From Croceibacterium mercuriale (GTDB taxonomy: Bacteria; Pseudomonadota; Alphaproteobacteria; Sphingomonadales; Sphingomonadaceae): a stretch of 64,000 bases of DNA. The translations under genes were made by a program, and so were the position numbers. Position 1 is the first letter of the stretch. Each line of letters starts with the position of its first letter. This document shows, piece after piece, positions 45,285-55,069 of the stretch. A model generated the notes under the pieces. It was not told where the DNA came from. It made no database searches and saw only the letters and a program-made list of their open reading frames with translations. The stretch is taken from NCBI RefSeq assembly GCF_000802385.1, contig NZ_JTDN01000001.1, forward strand, positions 503,501 through 567,500, given 5' to 3'.

Positions 45285-45866
45285 TCAGGCTGCGCGTACT
45301 TCGCTGACTTCGGGCACGTAGTGGCGCAGCAGCCCCTCGATCCCCTGCTTCAGCGTCGCGCTGGAGCTGGGGCAGCCGGAGCAGGCGCCCTGCATCGCCA
45401 AGTAGACGACACCGTCACGGAACCCGCGGTAGCGAATGTCGCCGCCATCATTGGCGACGGCAGGGCGCACGCGCGTCTCGATCAGGTCCTTGATCTGCGC
45501 CACGATGTCGGCATCCGCCGGATCATCGTCACCCACCAGATCGTCGTCTTCCGCCGGCACGTTGAACGCGCCGGCATCGCCGCCCGCGAACAGCGGGGCC
45601 TGGCTGATGAAATGGTCCAGCAGGATCGACACGACCTGCGGCTTCAGCATGCCCCAGTTTGCGCCCGGCGCCGCGGTGACCGACACGAAGTCGCGGCCAA
45701 AGAACACGCCCGTCACCTCGCCGGTGTCGAACAGGGCCTGCGCCAGCGGCGAGGCCTCCGCATCCTCCGGCGTGGCGAAGTCGCGGGTGCCGGCCGGGTA
45801 CACAGCCTGCCCCGGCAGGAACTTCAGGGTGGCGGGATTGGGTGTCGTTTCGGTTTCGATGAACAT
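45285..45866 (-). CDS. NifU-family iron-sulfur cluster scaffold protein
   Basis: Fe-S carrier of 193 residues. The N-terminal Nfu_N domain begins MFIETETTPNPATLKFLPG, and the C-terminal NifU domain has the cluster ligands Cys162 and Cys165 (GACSGCPSSSATLKQGIE), with RPAVANDGGDIRYRGF before it. It delivers Fe-S clusters to target proteins in the cytoplasm. ATG 45866 is diverged by 103 bases from the M16 protease. Upstream of tsaB-rimI on the same strand. Confidence 0.93.
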   Translation of the reverse strand: MFIETETTPNPATLKFLPGQAVYPAGTRDFATPEDAEASPLAQALFDTGEVTGVFFGRDFVSVTAAPGANWGMLKPQVVSILLDHFISQAPLFAGGDAGAFNVPAEDDDLVGDDDPADADIVAQIKDLIETRVRPAVANDGGDIRYRGFRDGVVYLAMQGACSGCPSSSATLKQGIEGLLRHYVPEVSEVRAA

Positions 45867-45969
45867 GGTGAGCGATTTAGGCACAGCAGGCACATGCCGC
45901 AAGGACTGGCCAAATGGTTGCGGCACCCTATTCACTGTTGCTTCATCCCCCGCGACCTTTAGGGCTTTC

Positions 45970-48942
45970 ATGAAATCGATCCTTCGCCGATCCGTTGCCG
46001 TAATCGCCCTGCTGGCCGTTCTGCCGGCCGCTCCGCTCAAAGCCCAGCAGGCGCCGTCGCCGGCTCCCGTGCTGGCATCGCCCCTGCCGCCATCAACCGC
46101 ACCGGCCGCACCCCCCGCACCCGCGATCAGCGCACCGCAATATGCCAAGCCGGCCGATCCATGGATCTACCGCGGGACGGACATCCCGATCGATCCGGAC
46201 TGGCTGATGGGCGAGTTGCCGAACAAGCTGCGCTACGCCGTGCGCGAAAACGGCGTGCCCCCGGGGCAAATCTCCATCCGCGTCGCGATCGATGCCGGGT
46301 CGCTGTACGAGACGGAGGAGGAGCGCGGATTTGCCCACCTGATCGAACATCTGGTGTTCCGTCAGTCGCGCGATTTCGGCAACGGGGAGGCAATCCCCTA
46401 TTTCCAGCGGCTGGGTGCGGCACTGGGCGCGGACACGAACGCGACCACCAGTCCGACGCAGACCGTGTACCAGCTGGACCTGCCGAATGCGACGCTGCAG
46501 ACGCTGGATGACAGCGTTCGCCTGTTCGCCGGCATGATCCGCGAACCCACCCTGAGCAGCGACAATGTCCGCACCGAACTGCCCATCGTGCTGGCGGAGC
46601 GGCGCGAGCGACTGGGGCCGGACCAGCGCATCGCCGATGCCACGCGCCAGCTGTTCTTCGCCGACCAGCCGCTCGCCAGCCGCAATCCGATCGGCACGGT
46701 CGAAACGCTGCAGGGTGCCACGCAGGACAATGTGCGCGCCTTCCATCGTCGCTGGTACCGTCCGGAGCGTGCCACGGTGGCGATCGTGGGCGATGCCGAT
46801 CCGCAGCTGCTGGCTGCGCTGGTGGAAAAGTATTTCACCGACTGGGAAGGGCAGGGCCGCGCGGCCGAGGCACCGGATTTCGGCAAGCCCGAGGCACCCA
46901 GGGGTGTCGATCGCGCCAACCCGGTTGGCGAGACACGCGTCGTGGTGGAGCCCGGCCAGCAGCGCGGGCTGACCTTTGCCGTGCTGCGCCCGTGGCAACA
47001 GGTGGTGGACACGCAGGAGTATAATCGCGGCCTGCTGATCGATTCGATGGCAACCGCGGTCATCAATCGCCGGCTGGAGGAGCGTGCGCGCGGTGGCGGC
47101 AGCTTCCTGTTCGCCGCGGTCAACAAGGATCGGCCCAGCCGGTCCGCCAACGGCACCTTCGTCACCCTGGCGCCGCTGACGGAGGACTGGCGCGCCGCGC
47201 TGGCCGATGTGCGCGCCGTGATCGCCGATGCCGTGGCAGCCCCACCGACCCAGGCGGAGATCGACCGCGAAGTGGCCGAGTTCGACATCGCCTTCGCCAA
47301 TGGCGTCGAGCAGAGCCGTATCCAGGCCGGTTCCGAACTGGCGAACGAGCTGGTCAATGCCGTCGACATCCGGGAAGCGATCGCGTCGCCTGAAACGGTG
47401 CTGGAGCTGTTCCGCGGCATGCGCGACCGCTTCACCCCGGCGGCGATCCACGAGCATACCCAGGCGCTGTTCACCGGTGAGGTCATCCGCGCCATGCTGC
47501 TGACGCCGGACCCGATGGAGGCCGACGATGCCGCGCTGCGGACGGCCATGACCGCACCGATCAGCACGGAGGCACTGGCGCGTAACGGGGCCGAGGCGAT
47601 CACCTTTGCCCAGCTGCCACCGGTCGGCGCCCCGGCGGCGCCTGTTGCCGTCGCCCCGCTGGGCGTGCTGGACGTGGAGCGGGTCAGCTTCGGCAACGGG
47701 GTGACCGCGCTGTTGTGGCCGACCACGAACGAGCCTGGCCGCGCGACCGTGCGCGTCCGCTTCGGTACCGGCCTGCAGGGCGTCAAGGAGGACGAGAGCG
47801 TCTATCTCGATCTCGGCCGGCAGGCGTTGGTCGGGACCGGTTTCGGCGAGGTGGACCAGAACGGGCTGGACCAGCTGGCGACCGGCCGCAAGTTCGGCTG
47901 GAACTTCCAGATCGAGGACGGCACCTTCGTGTTCGACGGGCAGACCCGGCGGGAGGATGTGGCGGACCAGCTCTACCTGTTCGCTGCGAAGCTGGCCGAT
48001 CCGCGCTGGGATGCGGCACCGTTCGAGCGGGCCAAGGCGGCGCAGCGGCTGTCCTACGATTCCTTCGGCGGCGATCCCAACGGCGTGTTGAACCGTGACC
48101 TGCAATGGCTGCTGCACGATCGCGATGCGCGCTACCGCAAGCCTGACGCCGCAGCGCTGGCGGGGGCCGATGCGGCCGGTTTCCAGCAGGTCTGGACCCG
48201 GCTGCTGGCACAGGGACCGGTCGAGGTCGATGTGTTCGGCGACTTCGACAAGGCTGCCGTGATTGCTGCGCTGGGTCAGACATTCGGTGCAATGCCGGCC
48301 CGCCAGCCCGCGCCGGCGGAGGCGATCGATCCGCCGGTCGAGTTCCCGGCCGCCAACGCAGAGCCGGAAGTGCTGCGCCATACCGGCGATGCGGACCAGG
48401 CCGCAGCGGTGATCGCCTGGCCGACGGGCGGCGGCAGCGCGGATCTGCCACGGTCACGCCGGCTGGACGTGCTGGCGCAGGTCTTCTCCAACCGTCTGAT
48501 GGATGGGCTGCGCGAGCGGCTGGGTGCCAGCTACGCGCCATTCGTGGGCAGCAACTGGCCGCTGGACGTGAATGGCGGCGGCCAGCTGATGGCGCTGGCG
48601 CAGCTGCCGCCATCCGCAGTGCCGGCCTTCTTCGCCGAGGCACAGGAGATCGCCACCGACCTCGCCACCAACGGCCCGCAGGCGGACGAGCTGGCGCGTG
48701 TGGTGGAGCCGATCCGGCAAATGCTGGACCGGGCGCAGACCGGACACACCTTCTGGCTCAATCAGTTGAGCGGGGCGGCAAACGATCCGGCGCGTGTGCA
48801 GCATCTGCGCACCTTGTGGACCGATTACACGGAGACACCACCGGCAGATTATCGCGCGCTGGCGCAGGAATACCTGGGCACACATGGCGGCTGGAAGCTG
48901 GTGGTCCTGCCGCAGGAGGCCGCTGCGGCCGCCAGCCGCTGA
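45970..48942 (+). CDS. exported M16-family zinc metallopeptidase
   Basis: Periplasmic or envelope peptidase of 990 residues. Signal peptide MKSILRRSVAVIALLAVLPA ends at APLKAQ; a Pro/Ala-rich linker follows to residue 60. The inverted zinc motif is His123-LI-Glu126-His127 in GFAHLIEHLVF, and the third ligand lies in the ELPIVLAERRERL segment. The chain contains two M16 halves (residues 80-500 and 560-980); the second half lacks an HxxEH and is probably structural, as in pitrilysin. Substrates of sphingomonad members are unknown; peptide turnover is the likely role. Confidence 0.92.
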   Translation: MKSILRRSVAVIALLAVLPAAPLKAQQAPSPAPVLASPLPPSTAPAAPPAPAISAPQYAKPADPWIYRGTDIPIDPDWLMGELPNKLRYAVRENGVPPGQISIRVAIDAGSLYETEEERGFAHLIEHLVFRQSRDFGNGEAIPYFQRLGAALGADTNATTSPTQTVYQLDLPNATLQTLDDSVRLFAGMIREPTLSSDNVRTELPIVLAERRERLGPDQRIADATRQLFFADQPLASRNPIGTVETLQGATQDNVRAFHRRWYRPERATVAIVGDADPQLLAALVEKYFTDWEGQGRAAEAPDFGKPEAPRGVDRANPVGETRVVVEPGQQRGLTFAVLRPWQQVVDTQEYNRGLLIDSMATAVINRRLEERARGGGSFLFAAVNKDRPSRSANGTFVTLAPLTEDWRAALADVRAVIADAVAAPPTQAEIDREVAEFDIAFANGVEQSRIQAGSELANELVNAVDIREAIASPETVLELFRGMRDRFTPAAIHEHTQALFTGEVIRAMLLTPDPMEADDAALRTAMTAPISTEALARNGAEAITFAQLPPVGAPAAPVAVAPLGVLDVERVSFGNGVTALLWPTTNEPGRATVRVRFGTGLQGVKEDESVYLDLGRQALVGTGFGEVDQNGLDQLATGRKFGWNFQIEDGTFVFDGQTRREDVADQLYLFAAKLADPRWDAAPFERAKAAQRLSYDSFGGDPNGVLNRDLQWLLHDRDARYRKPDAAALAGADAAGFQQVWTRLLAQGPVEVDVFGDFDKAAVIAALGQTFGAMPARQPAPAEAIDPPVEFPAANAEPEVLRHTGDADQAAAVIAWPTGGGSADLPRSRRLDVLAQVFSNRLMDGLRERLGASYAPFVGSNWPLDVNGGGQLMALAQLPPSAVPAFFAEAQEIATDLATNGPQADELARVVEPIRQMLDRAQTGHTFWLNQLSGAANDPARVQHLRTLWTDYTETPPADYRALAQEYLGTHGGWKLVVLPQEAAAAASR

Positions 48943-49002
48943 TTACGCCTGTAACATTTGCCGGGTGGGTGCGCGCGGTGTAGTGCGCGCATCCGCCTGC
49001 AA

Positions 49003-50397
49003 ATGTCTGGAAGATTGAACGCCGTGGTACAGAACTGGGATCCGCAAAGCTGGCAGCGGCATGAAGCCAAGCATCTGCCCGTCTATGACAATGCGGCGGA
49101 GCTGGCCGGCGTGGAAGCGCAGCTGAGCAACTTCCCGCCGCTGGTCTTCGCCGGCGAAGCGCGCGACCTGCAGGCGCAGCTGGCGGAAGTCGCCAGCGGC
49201 CGCGGTTTCCTGCTGCAAGGCGGCGATTGCGCGGAAAGCTTTGCCGAGTTCCATCCGAATACCATCCGGGACACCTTCCGCGTCATCCTGCAGATGGCGG
49301 TCGTGCTGACCTTCGCCAGCGCGATGCCGGTGATCAAGGTTGGCCGCATGGCGGGGCAGTTCGCCAAGCCGCGTTCCTCCGCGACGGAGACGATCGACGG
49401 GCTGACGCTGCCCAGCTACCTAGGCGACAATATCAACGGCATCGAATTCGCGCCGGACATCCGCCGCAATGATCCGCAGCGCATGCTGCGTGCCTACAGT
49501 CAGGCGGCAGCGACGCTGAACCTGCTGCGTGCCTTTGCCGGCGGCGGCTACGCCAATCTTCGCCAGGTGCACCAGTGGACGCTCGACTTCGTGGGCCGCT
49601 CGCCCTGGGCCGACCGCTTCGGCGACGTTGCGGACCGGATCCGCGAGGCGCTGGACTTCATGGAAGCGTGCGGCGTGGCGCCGGAAACCGCGCCGCAGCT
49701 CAAGAGCACCGCCTTCTATACCAGTCACGAGGCGCTGCTGCTGCCCTACGAACAGGCGCTGACACGACAGGATTCGCTGACCGGCGAATGGTACGACACC
49801 AGCGCGCATTTCCTGTGGATCGGCGATCGCACCCGGTTCACTGGCAGCGCGCATGTCGAGTTCCTGCGCGGTGTCGGTAATCCGATCGGCGTGAAGTGCG
49901 GACCCAGCCTGGAGCCGGACGAGTTGCTCCGGTTGCTCGATACGCTGAACCCGGCGCGCATACCCGGCCGCATGACCCTGATTGCGCGGTTCGGGCACGA
50001 CAAGGTGGAGGCCGGCCTGCCGCGGCTGGTGCGCGCGGTGGCGCGGTCGGGTCATCCGGTCGTTTGGTCATGCGACCCGATGCATGGCAATGTCGTCAAG
50101 TCGGACAGCGGCTACAAGACGCGGCCCTTCGACCGCATCCTGGCCGAGGTGCGTGGATTCTTCGCAGTGCACCGGGCGGAAGGCACCCATGCCGGCGGCA
50201 TCCATCTGGAGATGACCGGACAGGATGTGACGGAATGCATCGGCGGCGCTGTGGCGATCACCGATGAGGGCCTGGCCGACCGGTACCACACGCATTGCGA
50301 TCCACGCCTGAACGCCGCGCAGGCGCTGGAGATGGCGTTCCTGCTGGCCGACATGCTCAACCTGGATCGGCGGGAGCGGCAACGCCAGGCGGCCTGA
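49003..50397 (+). CDS. class II 3-deoxy-7-phosphoheptulonate synthase
   Basis: First enzyme of the shikimate pathway, condensing PEP and erythrose 4-phosphate. It belongs to the plant/Mycobacterium-like class II, recognised by [62 protein letters not shown] and [15 protein letters not shown], which provide the metal Cys, His, Glu and Asp ligands. About 464 residues from ATG 49003; a GTG at 49024, 10 bases after GGAAG, is an alternative start. It is followed by egtB without operon-type closeness. Confidence 0.94.
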   Translation: MSGRLNAVVQNWDPQSWQRHEAKHLPVYDNAAELAGVEAQLSNFPPLVFAGEARDLQAQLAEVASGRGFLLQGGDCAESFAEFHPNTIRDTFRVILQMAVVLTFASAMPVIKVGRMAGQFAKPRSSATETIDGLTLPSYLGDNINGIEFAPDIRRNDPQRMLRAYSQAAATLNLLRAFAGGGYANLRQVHQWTLDFVGRSPWADRFGDVADRIREALDFMEACGVAPETAPQLKSTAFYTSHEALLLPYEQALTRQDSLTGEWYDTSAHFLWIGDRTRFTGSAHVEFLRGVGNPIGVKCGPSLEPDELLRLLDTLNPARIPGRMTLIARFGHDKVEAGLPRLVRAVARSGHPVVWSCDPMHGNVVKSDSGYKTRPFDRILAEVRGFFAVHRAEGTHAGGIHLEMTGQDVTECIGGAVAITDEGLADRYHTHCDPRLNAAQALEMAFLLADMLNLDRRERQRQAA

Positions 50398-50489
50398 TCC
50401 GGGGAACCGGTCGCCGGCCTGATCTTTATCAGACCATGTGCCGGCGACCGTTCGCTTCGGACCGGGTGGGGGAGGATGATTTGGCCACG

Positions 50490-51716
50490 ATGCACCGCAA
50501 CGTGGCGCCGGCAATCGCAATGGGTTTGCCGACGCAATTCACCACCACAAGAGCGCTGACGCGGGAGCTGGTTGCGCCGTTGTCCGATGCTGACGCCACC
50601 GTGCAGTCGATGGCGGATGCCTCGCCCGCGAAGTGGCATCTGGCGCACACGACCTGGTTCTTCGAAACCTTCCTGCTGCGTGATCACCTGCCGGGCTACC
50701 GCCTGTTCCGGGAGGACTGGCCGTTCCTGTTCAATTCGTATTACGAGGCGGAAGGTCAGCGGATCGCGCGCAACAGTCGCGGTGTGCTGTCGCGGCCGGC
50801 ACTGGCGGAGGTGCTGGACTGGCGGGCGCATGTGGACGCGGCGATGGAGCCTTTGCTCGGCGATCCCGCGATGGCACCGCTGATCCGGCTTGGCATCGCG
50901 CATGAGCAACAGCACCAGGAATTGCTGCTGACCGACATCAAGCACGCCTTCTTCAGTAATCCTGCCGGCCCTGCCGTGTGGCCTGCGAGCGACGAAGCTG
51001 CCGAAGCGCCGGGCGCGCGTGGGTGGTGGAACCATGCCGGCGGTGTCGTCGAGATCGGCGATGCAGGGGCCGAGTTTTCCTTCGACAATGAAGGGCCGGC
51101 CCATCGCGTTCTGCTGGAGCCGTTCGCCCTTGCCGATCGCTTGGTCACGAACGGTGAGTGGTCGCAGTTCATCGCCGACGGCGGCTACCGGACGCCCGCG
51201 CTGTGGCTCGCCGACGGATGGGACTGGGTGCAGCAGCACGGCATCTCCGCCCCGCTGTACTGGCATGGGGACGAGCAGTTCACCCATGCCGGCTGGCAAT
51301 CGCGCGATCCGGAGCGGCCGGTGACCCACCTCAGCTTCTGGGAGGCGGATGCCTTCGCCGCGTGGGCGGGCCATCGTCTGCCGACGGAGTTCGAGTGGGA
51401 GGCGATCGCGGCCGATCACGCGGCCGATGGCGGCAATCAGCTGGACGCGGCAGACGCGCCGCTGCCGCAGGGTGGCGACAGCCTGTTCGGCGATTGCTGG
51501 CAGTTCACCCGTTCCGCCTACCTGCCATACCCGCGCTTCCGCCCTGCCGGCGGGGCGGTGGGCGAGTATAACGGCAAGTTCATGGCGGGGCAGTGGGTGC
51601 TGAAGGGCGCCAGTTGCGCTACCCCGCGCGGCCATTCGCGCGCCACCTACCGCAACTTCTTCCATCCGCATCAACGCTGGCAGTTCACCGGCGTACGACT
51701 GGCGCGTGACCTGTGA
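50490..51716 (+). CDS. egtB: ergothioneine biosynthesis sulfoxide synthase EgtB
   Basis: Iron enzyme of 408 residues joining hercynine to a thiol donor with oxygen. The N-terminal DinB-like domain supplies the three iron histidines (WHLAHTTWFF and HEQQHQELL), and the C-terminal FGE-sulfatase domain has RLPTEFEWEAIA, LFGDCWQFTRSAYLPYP and GGQW-type (AGQWVLKGASCATPRGHSR) segments. Start is ATG 50490; an in-frame TTG at 50481 is better spaced from GGAGG (50471-50475). It overlaps egtD in a GTGA arrangement, so the pair is translated together. An egtE-type lyase is not in the window. Confidence 0.93.
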   Translation: MHRNVAPAIAMGLPTQFTTTRALTRELVAPLSDADATVQSMADASPAKWHLAHTTWFFETFLLRDHLPGYRLFREDWPFLFNSYYEAEGQRIARNSRGVLSRPALAEVLDWRAHVDAAMEPLLGDPAMAPLIRLGIAHEQQHQELLLTDIKHAFFSNPAGPAVWPASDEAAEAPGARGWWNHAGGVVEIGDAGAEFSFDNEGPAHRVLLEPFALADRLVTNGEWSQFIADGGYRTPALWLADGWDWVQQHGISAPLYWHGDEQFTHAGWQSRDPERPVTHLSFWEADAFAAWAGHRLPTEFEWEAIAADHAADGGNQLDAADAPLPQGGDSLFGDCWQFTRSAYLPYPRFRPAGGAVGEYNGKFMAGQWVLKGASCATPRGHSRATYRNFFHPHQRWQFTGVRLARDL

Positions 51717-52693
51717 GGGCTGACCTGGCAGAGACAGCGGCGGCAACCCGCCCGGCGAACACCGCCTTTCGCGACGATGTCCTGGCCGGGCTGGCCTTGC
51801 CGCAGAAGGCCGTGCCCGCGCGCTGGTTCTACGACGATGCGGGCAGCCTGCTGTTCGAGGAGATCACCCGGCTGCCGGAATATTATCCGACCCGGGTGGA
51901 GCGGGCCATCCTTGCGGAGCGCGGCCCGGACTTCGCCCGTCTGATCCAGCCCGGGCGCACCGTGGTGGAGTTTGGCTCCGGTTCCTCCACCAAGACGCCC
52001 CTGCTGCTGCAGGCGATCGCGCCGGCCGCCTATGTCCCGCTGGATATCTCCGGAGACTTCCTGCGGAGCTCCGCCGCGCAGCTGCAGCAGCAGTTCCCGG
52101 CCTTGCCCGTGTGGCCGGTCGAAGCGGATTTCACGGCACCGGTCACGCTGCCGGATGCTGTTGCCGGCCTGCCGAAGCTCGGTTTCTTCCCTGGCTCCAC
52201 GATCGGCAACATGGTGCCGACCCAGGCCGTGGACCTGTTACGCAACATGCGGACGACGCTGGGCACTGGCGCGCAGCTGCTGATCGGCATGGACCTGATC
52301 AAGGCCCCGGCCACCCTGATAGCCGCCTATGACGATGCCGCCGGGATCACCGGCCGTTTGAACCTGAACCTGGCGACACGCATCAACCGGGAACTGGCTG
52401 GCAACCTGCCGCTCGATCGCCTGAAGCACGAGGCGCGCTGGAACGATGCGTTCGCCCGGATCGAGATGCATCTGGTCGCGCGCGAGGCGATCCGGTTCGA
52501 GGTCGCCGGCCAAGCCTTCTCCATGGCGGCGGGGGAGACGATCCACACGGAAAACAGCCACAAGTACGATGGTCGCAGCCAGAACCTGCTGCTGGCCGCC
52601 GGCGGCTGGACGCCCGTACAGCGCTGGACCGACGCGGACGAGCGGTTCAGCCTGCTTCTGGCGGAGGCACGCGAGCCGCACCATGCGCCATGA
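51713..52693 (+). CDS. egtD: L-histidine N-alpha-methyltransferase EgtD
   Basis: SAM-dependent enzyme of 326 residues that trimethylates histidine to hercynine, the first step of ergothioneine synthesis. Diagnostic segments are FYDDAGSLLFEEITRLPEYYPTR, VEFGSGSSTKTPLLL (SAM loop), FFPGSTIGN, LIGMDLIKAP and TENSHKYDG. Starts with GTG overlapping the egtB stop. Ergothioneine is an antioxidant; in alphaproteobacteria egtB and egtD are commonly paired like this. Confidence 0.95.
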   Translation: MRADLAETAAATRPANTAFRDDVLAGLALPQKAVPARWFYDDAGSLLFEEITRLPEYYPTRVERAILAERGPDFARLIQPGRTVVEFGSGSSTKTPLLLQAIAPAAYVPLDISGDFLRSSAAQLQQQFPALPVWPVEADFTAPVTLPDAVAGLPKLGFFPGSTIGNMVPTQAVDLLRNMRTTLGTGAQLLIGMDLIKAPATLIAAYDDAAGITGRLNLNLATRINRELAGNLPLDRLKHEARWNDAFARIEMHLVAREAIRFEVAGQAFSMAAGETIHTENSHKYDGRSQNLLLAAGGWTPVQRWTDADERFSLLLAEAREPHHAP

Positions 52694-52742
52694 GCGGGCA
52701 GCCCCCATCGCAAACCGCCACTACTGATCCTAGATAGGCGTC

Positions 52743-53417
52743 ATGGATTTCGCGCCGATCTGGGACCAGCTGGCCCACTCCATTGCCGAACTGCCCAAAT
52801 CGGGTCTGCTGATGGCTGCGATCGCGGCCATGGTGCTCGGCATTCTGGGATCGATGGTGATGCGCTGGGTGCCGTCGATCGGCCGGTTGCTCCGTGCGGG
52901 CAGCACGCTGGCGCTGATGGCCGTGCTGGCGATGGTGGTGCTGCAACTGTCGCGCATGGACCCGCGCTTCGACATGGCGGTGCCGCAGCTCGGCATGCCT
53001 GAACAGACCGTCGCCGGGGACGAGACCCGCGTGAAGCTGGCCCGTGACGGTCATTTCTGGCTGCGTGGGGAGCTGAACGGCCATCCGACCCGCTTCCTGG
53101 TCGATACGGGCGCGACGCTGACGGCCGTATCCACGGAAACGGCGCAGTCGGCCGGGCTGGAGGTCCGCACCAACGGCCTGCCGGTGCGGATGCAGACGGC
53201 AAACGGTCCGGTTGCTGCGCAGCTGACCTCCATCGAAGAGCTGCGCTTCGGCAATGTCACGGCGCGCGGGCTGGATGCGATCATCGCACCGGGACTGGGA
53301 CCGACCAATGTGATCGGCATGAACCTGCTGTCCCGGCTCGCCAGCTGGCGGGTGGAGGGTGACACCATGATCCTTGTACCGAACAATCCGCAAGAGCCGC
53401 TGGAAGTCACCGGCTGA
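52743..53417 (+). CDS. membrane retropepsin-like aspartic protease (TIGR02281 type)
   Basis: Protein of 224 residues. Two N-terminal hydrophobic helices (residues 20-40 and 52-69) anchor it; the remainder is a clan AA aspartic protease domain with the active site Leu-Val-Asp121-Thr-Gly-Ala and the flap segment (GLPVRMQTANGPV), ending in LGPTNVIGMNLLSRL. A single copy of the half-domain implies it works as a dimer. This family is common in alphaproteobacteria; substrate not known. It starts 49 bases after egtD. Confidence 0.9.
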   Translation: MDFAPIWDQLAHSIAELPKSGLLMAAIAAMVLGILGSMVMRWVPSIGRLLRAGSTLALMAVLAMVVLQLSRMDPRFDMAVPQLGMPEQTVAGDETRVKLARDGHFWLRGELNGHPTRFLVDTGATLTAVSTETAQSAGLEVRTNGLPVRMQTANGPVAAQLTSIEELRFGNVTARGLDAIIAPGLGPTNVIGMNLLSRLASWRVEGDTMILVPNNPQEPLEVTG

Positions 53418-53529
53418 CTGCAGACCGACCGCATCTTCCCTGTTGCTCAATGTTTACTTTGTTACTTGTCTGACACCTGCCGGTTCTCTGGATGAAGCGG
53501 CCATCCTGCCGCGAAGTTGGAGCGAAGCG

Positions 53530-54039
53530 ATGAACAGGCGAGAACTTGGTGGAGCATTGCTGCGTGGCGCGTTTGCGACCGCAGGCGCAGGCCTTCCGGC
53601 GGCAGCATGGGCGCAGGGTGCTATGGGCGAGGCCGAGCGGCAGCACGCAATGGAAACGCTGCGCAATGGCGGCCTGGCGCTGATGACCAGCCAGATGGCA
53701 CTGGAGAAGGGCCGCAATGCCGCGGTGAAGGAATTTGCCGGCTTCGAAGTGACGGAGCAGACCACGATCGCCCAGATCATCCGCGAATCCAAGAACATGA
53801 CCCCGCCGCCGCCCGGCGCGATGGAGCAGGAAGTGCTCGCCCGGCTGAACGTCGCCAGCGGGCGGGCGTTTGACCGCGCCTATGTCGCGGCACAGATCGA
53901 AGGGCACCAGAAGCTGCTGCAGATCCAGGAAACCTACCTGGCGAATGGGCAGGACATGCCCACGCGGCACGTCGCCATGCTGGCACGTGGCCAGATCATG
54001 GAACACCTGGCACTGCTGGGCAAGATGCGGCGCGTCTAG
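53530..54039 (+). CDS. DUF4142 exported protein
   Basis: Secreted or periplasmic helical protein of 169 residues. The N-terminus MNRRELGGALLRGAFATAGAGLP looks Tat-like (Arg-Arg) and is cleaved after AAAWAQ. The mature part is a DUF4142 ferritin-like four-helix domain (GGLALMTSQMALEKGRNAAVKEFA, DRAYVAAQIEGHQKLLQIQETYL). The domain is widespread in proteobacteria with no confirmed function; links to stress and plant-associated growth are suggested. A terminator hairpin follows. Confidence 0.85.
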   Translation: MNRRELGGALLRGAFATAGAGLPAAAWAQGAMGEAERQHAMETLRNGGLALMTSQMALEKGRNAAVKEFAGFEVTEQTTIAQIIRESKNMTPPPPGAMEQEVLARLNVASGRAFDRAYVAAQIEGHQKLLQIQETYLANGQDMPTRHVAMLARGQIMEHLALLGKMRRV

Positions 54040-54052
54040 GCGACGCATACAA

Positions 54053-54088
54053 AAAGGACCGGGGAAGCATGGCTGTGCCCGGTCCTTT
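54053..54088. terminator. bidirectional terminator between DUF4142 gene and grxD
   Basis: An 11-base perfect stem (AAAGGACCGGG / CCCGGTCCTTT) with a 14-base loop lies between convergent genes. The A-run before the stem and the T-rich end give a U-tail in both directions, the classic form of an intrinsic terminator. Confidence 0.85.
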
Positions 54089-54107
54089 CATGTCTCAGGC
54101 GACGCGA

Positions 54108-54437
54108 TTACTCTGCGCGGGCGACCTGCTTTTCGGCCAGCATCTGCTGCAGTTCACCGGCCTCGTACATCTCCATCATGATGTCGCTGCCACCCACGAA
54201 CTCGCCCTTCACGTATAGCTGAGGGATGGTCGGCCAGTCGCTGAACGACTTGATACCCTGACGGATTTCCATGTCCTGCAGCACGTCGACGCTTTCGTAC
54301 GCAACGCCGCAATGGTCCAGAATGGCGATCGCACGGCTGGAAAAACCGCATTGCGGAAACAACGGCGTGCCCTTCATGAACAGCACGACTTCGTTTTCGG
54401 ATACGAGCTGAGACAGGCGGGCGTTGACGTCGGACAT
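54108..54437 (-). CDS. grxD: Grx4-family monothiol glutaredoxin
   Basis: Protein of 109 residues that binds a bridging [2Fe-2S] cluster with glutathione and transfers it. The active-site motif is CGFS (FPQCGFSSRA), with WPTIPQLYVKGEFVGGSDI as the glutathione-binding region. It is preceded by bolA on the same strand; monothiol glutaredoxin and BolA proteins form heterodimers in iron sensing and Fe-S delivery, so the order is functionally meaningful. Confidence 0.95.
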   Translation of the reverse strand: MSDVNARLSQLVSENEVVLFMKGTPLFPQCGFSSRAIAILDHCGVAYESVDVLQDMEIRQGIKSFSDWPTIPQLYVKGEFVGGSDIMMEMYEAGELQQMLAEKQVARAE

Positions 54438-54469
54438 GGCAGTGTTTTCCAATTGATCGGTGTTGGGGT

Positions 54470-54703
54470 TCAGTTGGGAATCGCTGTCAGGACTTGCAAG
54501 GCATGCAGTTCCCCGCCCATGCGCCCACCCAGCGCGTCATAGACCAGCTTGTGCTGCTGCACACGGCTGCGCCCCGCGAAGGATGCGCTGGTGACGCGGG
54601 CACGGTAATGATCGCCGTCCCCCGCCAGATCCTCGATCACCACATCGGCGTCAGGCAGGGCGGCGCGGATCAGCGCCTCGATTTCGGCGGCTGGCATGGC
54701 CAT
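54470..54703 (-). CDS. BolA-family protein
   Basis: Small protein of 77 residues with the BolA class II-like KH-related fold: IEALIRAALPDADVVIEDLAG, the HYRARVTSASFAGRSRVQQHKLVYDAL segment, and the invariant His50-type residue in QQHKLVY for cluster binding with glutaredoxin. An in-frame ATG at 54697 is the alternative start. It lies between grxD and the zeta subunit gene on the same strand with short gaps. Confidence 0.93.
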   Translation of the reverse strand: MAMPAAEIEALIRAALPDADVVIEDLAGDGDHYRARVTSASFAGRSRVQQHKLVYDALGGRMGGELHALQVLTAIPN

Positions 54704-54705
54704 GA

Positions 54706-55029
54706 TCAGTTCTCGCTCATAAGCTGTCGGCGGGCGACGATGTTCTGTTCGTCGAGGGCAGTGCGCAAGGCGGCCTCATCCGTCTCCACGCCCGCTCCGG
54801 TCAGATCGCCGAGCAGCTTGCGGATCACGGCCTCATCCCCGCCTTCCTCGAACTCGGCGTGGATGATTTCGCGCGCATAGGCGTCGGTCTCTTCCTGCGT
54901 CAGTTGCATCCGCTCGGCCGCCCACCGGCCCAGCAGGCGGTTGCGTCGGGCAGCGATGCGGAACGCGATCTCCCCATCGAAGGCGAACTGCGCGTCCTTG
55001 CCGTGCTGCCTGTCATCCGGGTCGGTCAT
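54706..55029 (-). CDS. F1 ATPase inhibitor subunit zeta (DUF1476)
   Basis: Protein of 107 residues of the alphaproteobacterial zeta family, which binds F1 and blocks ATP hydrolysis. The N-terminal inhibitory segment resembles the family (DAQFAFDGEIAFRIAARRNRLLGRWAAERM), followed by a four-helix core (TQEETDAYAREIIHAEFEEGG). ATG 55029 is used; the longer frame to 55152 overlaps leuD's end and has no family match. Two bases separate its stop from bolA's start. Confidence 0.88.
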   Translation of the reverse strand: MTDPDDRQHGKDAQFAFDGEIAFRIAARRNRLLGRWAAERMQLTQEETDAYAREIIHAEFEEGGDEAVIRKLLGDLTGAGVETDEAALRTALDEQNIVARRQLMSEN

Positions 55030-55069
55030 CTTGCGGTCTCTCGTGGAGGGGTGCTGGTCGATCGCAGCA

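Noticed and set aside
46093-48381. 762-codon minus-strand frame opposite the M16 protease
   Set aside because: Same antisense effect; composition is Arg/Gln/His-rich and there is no motif.
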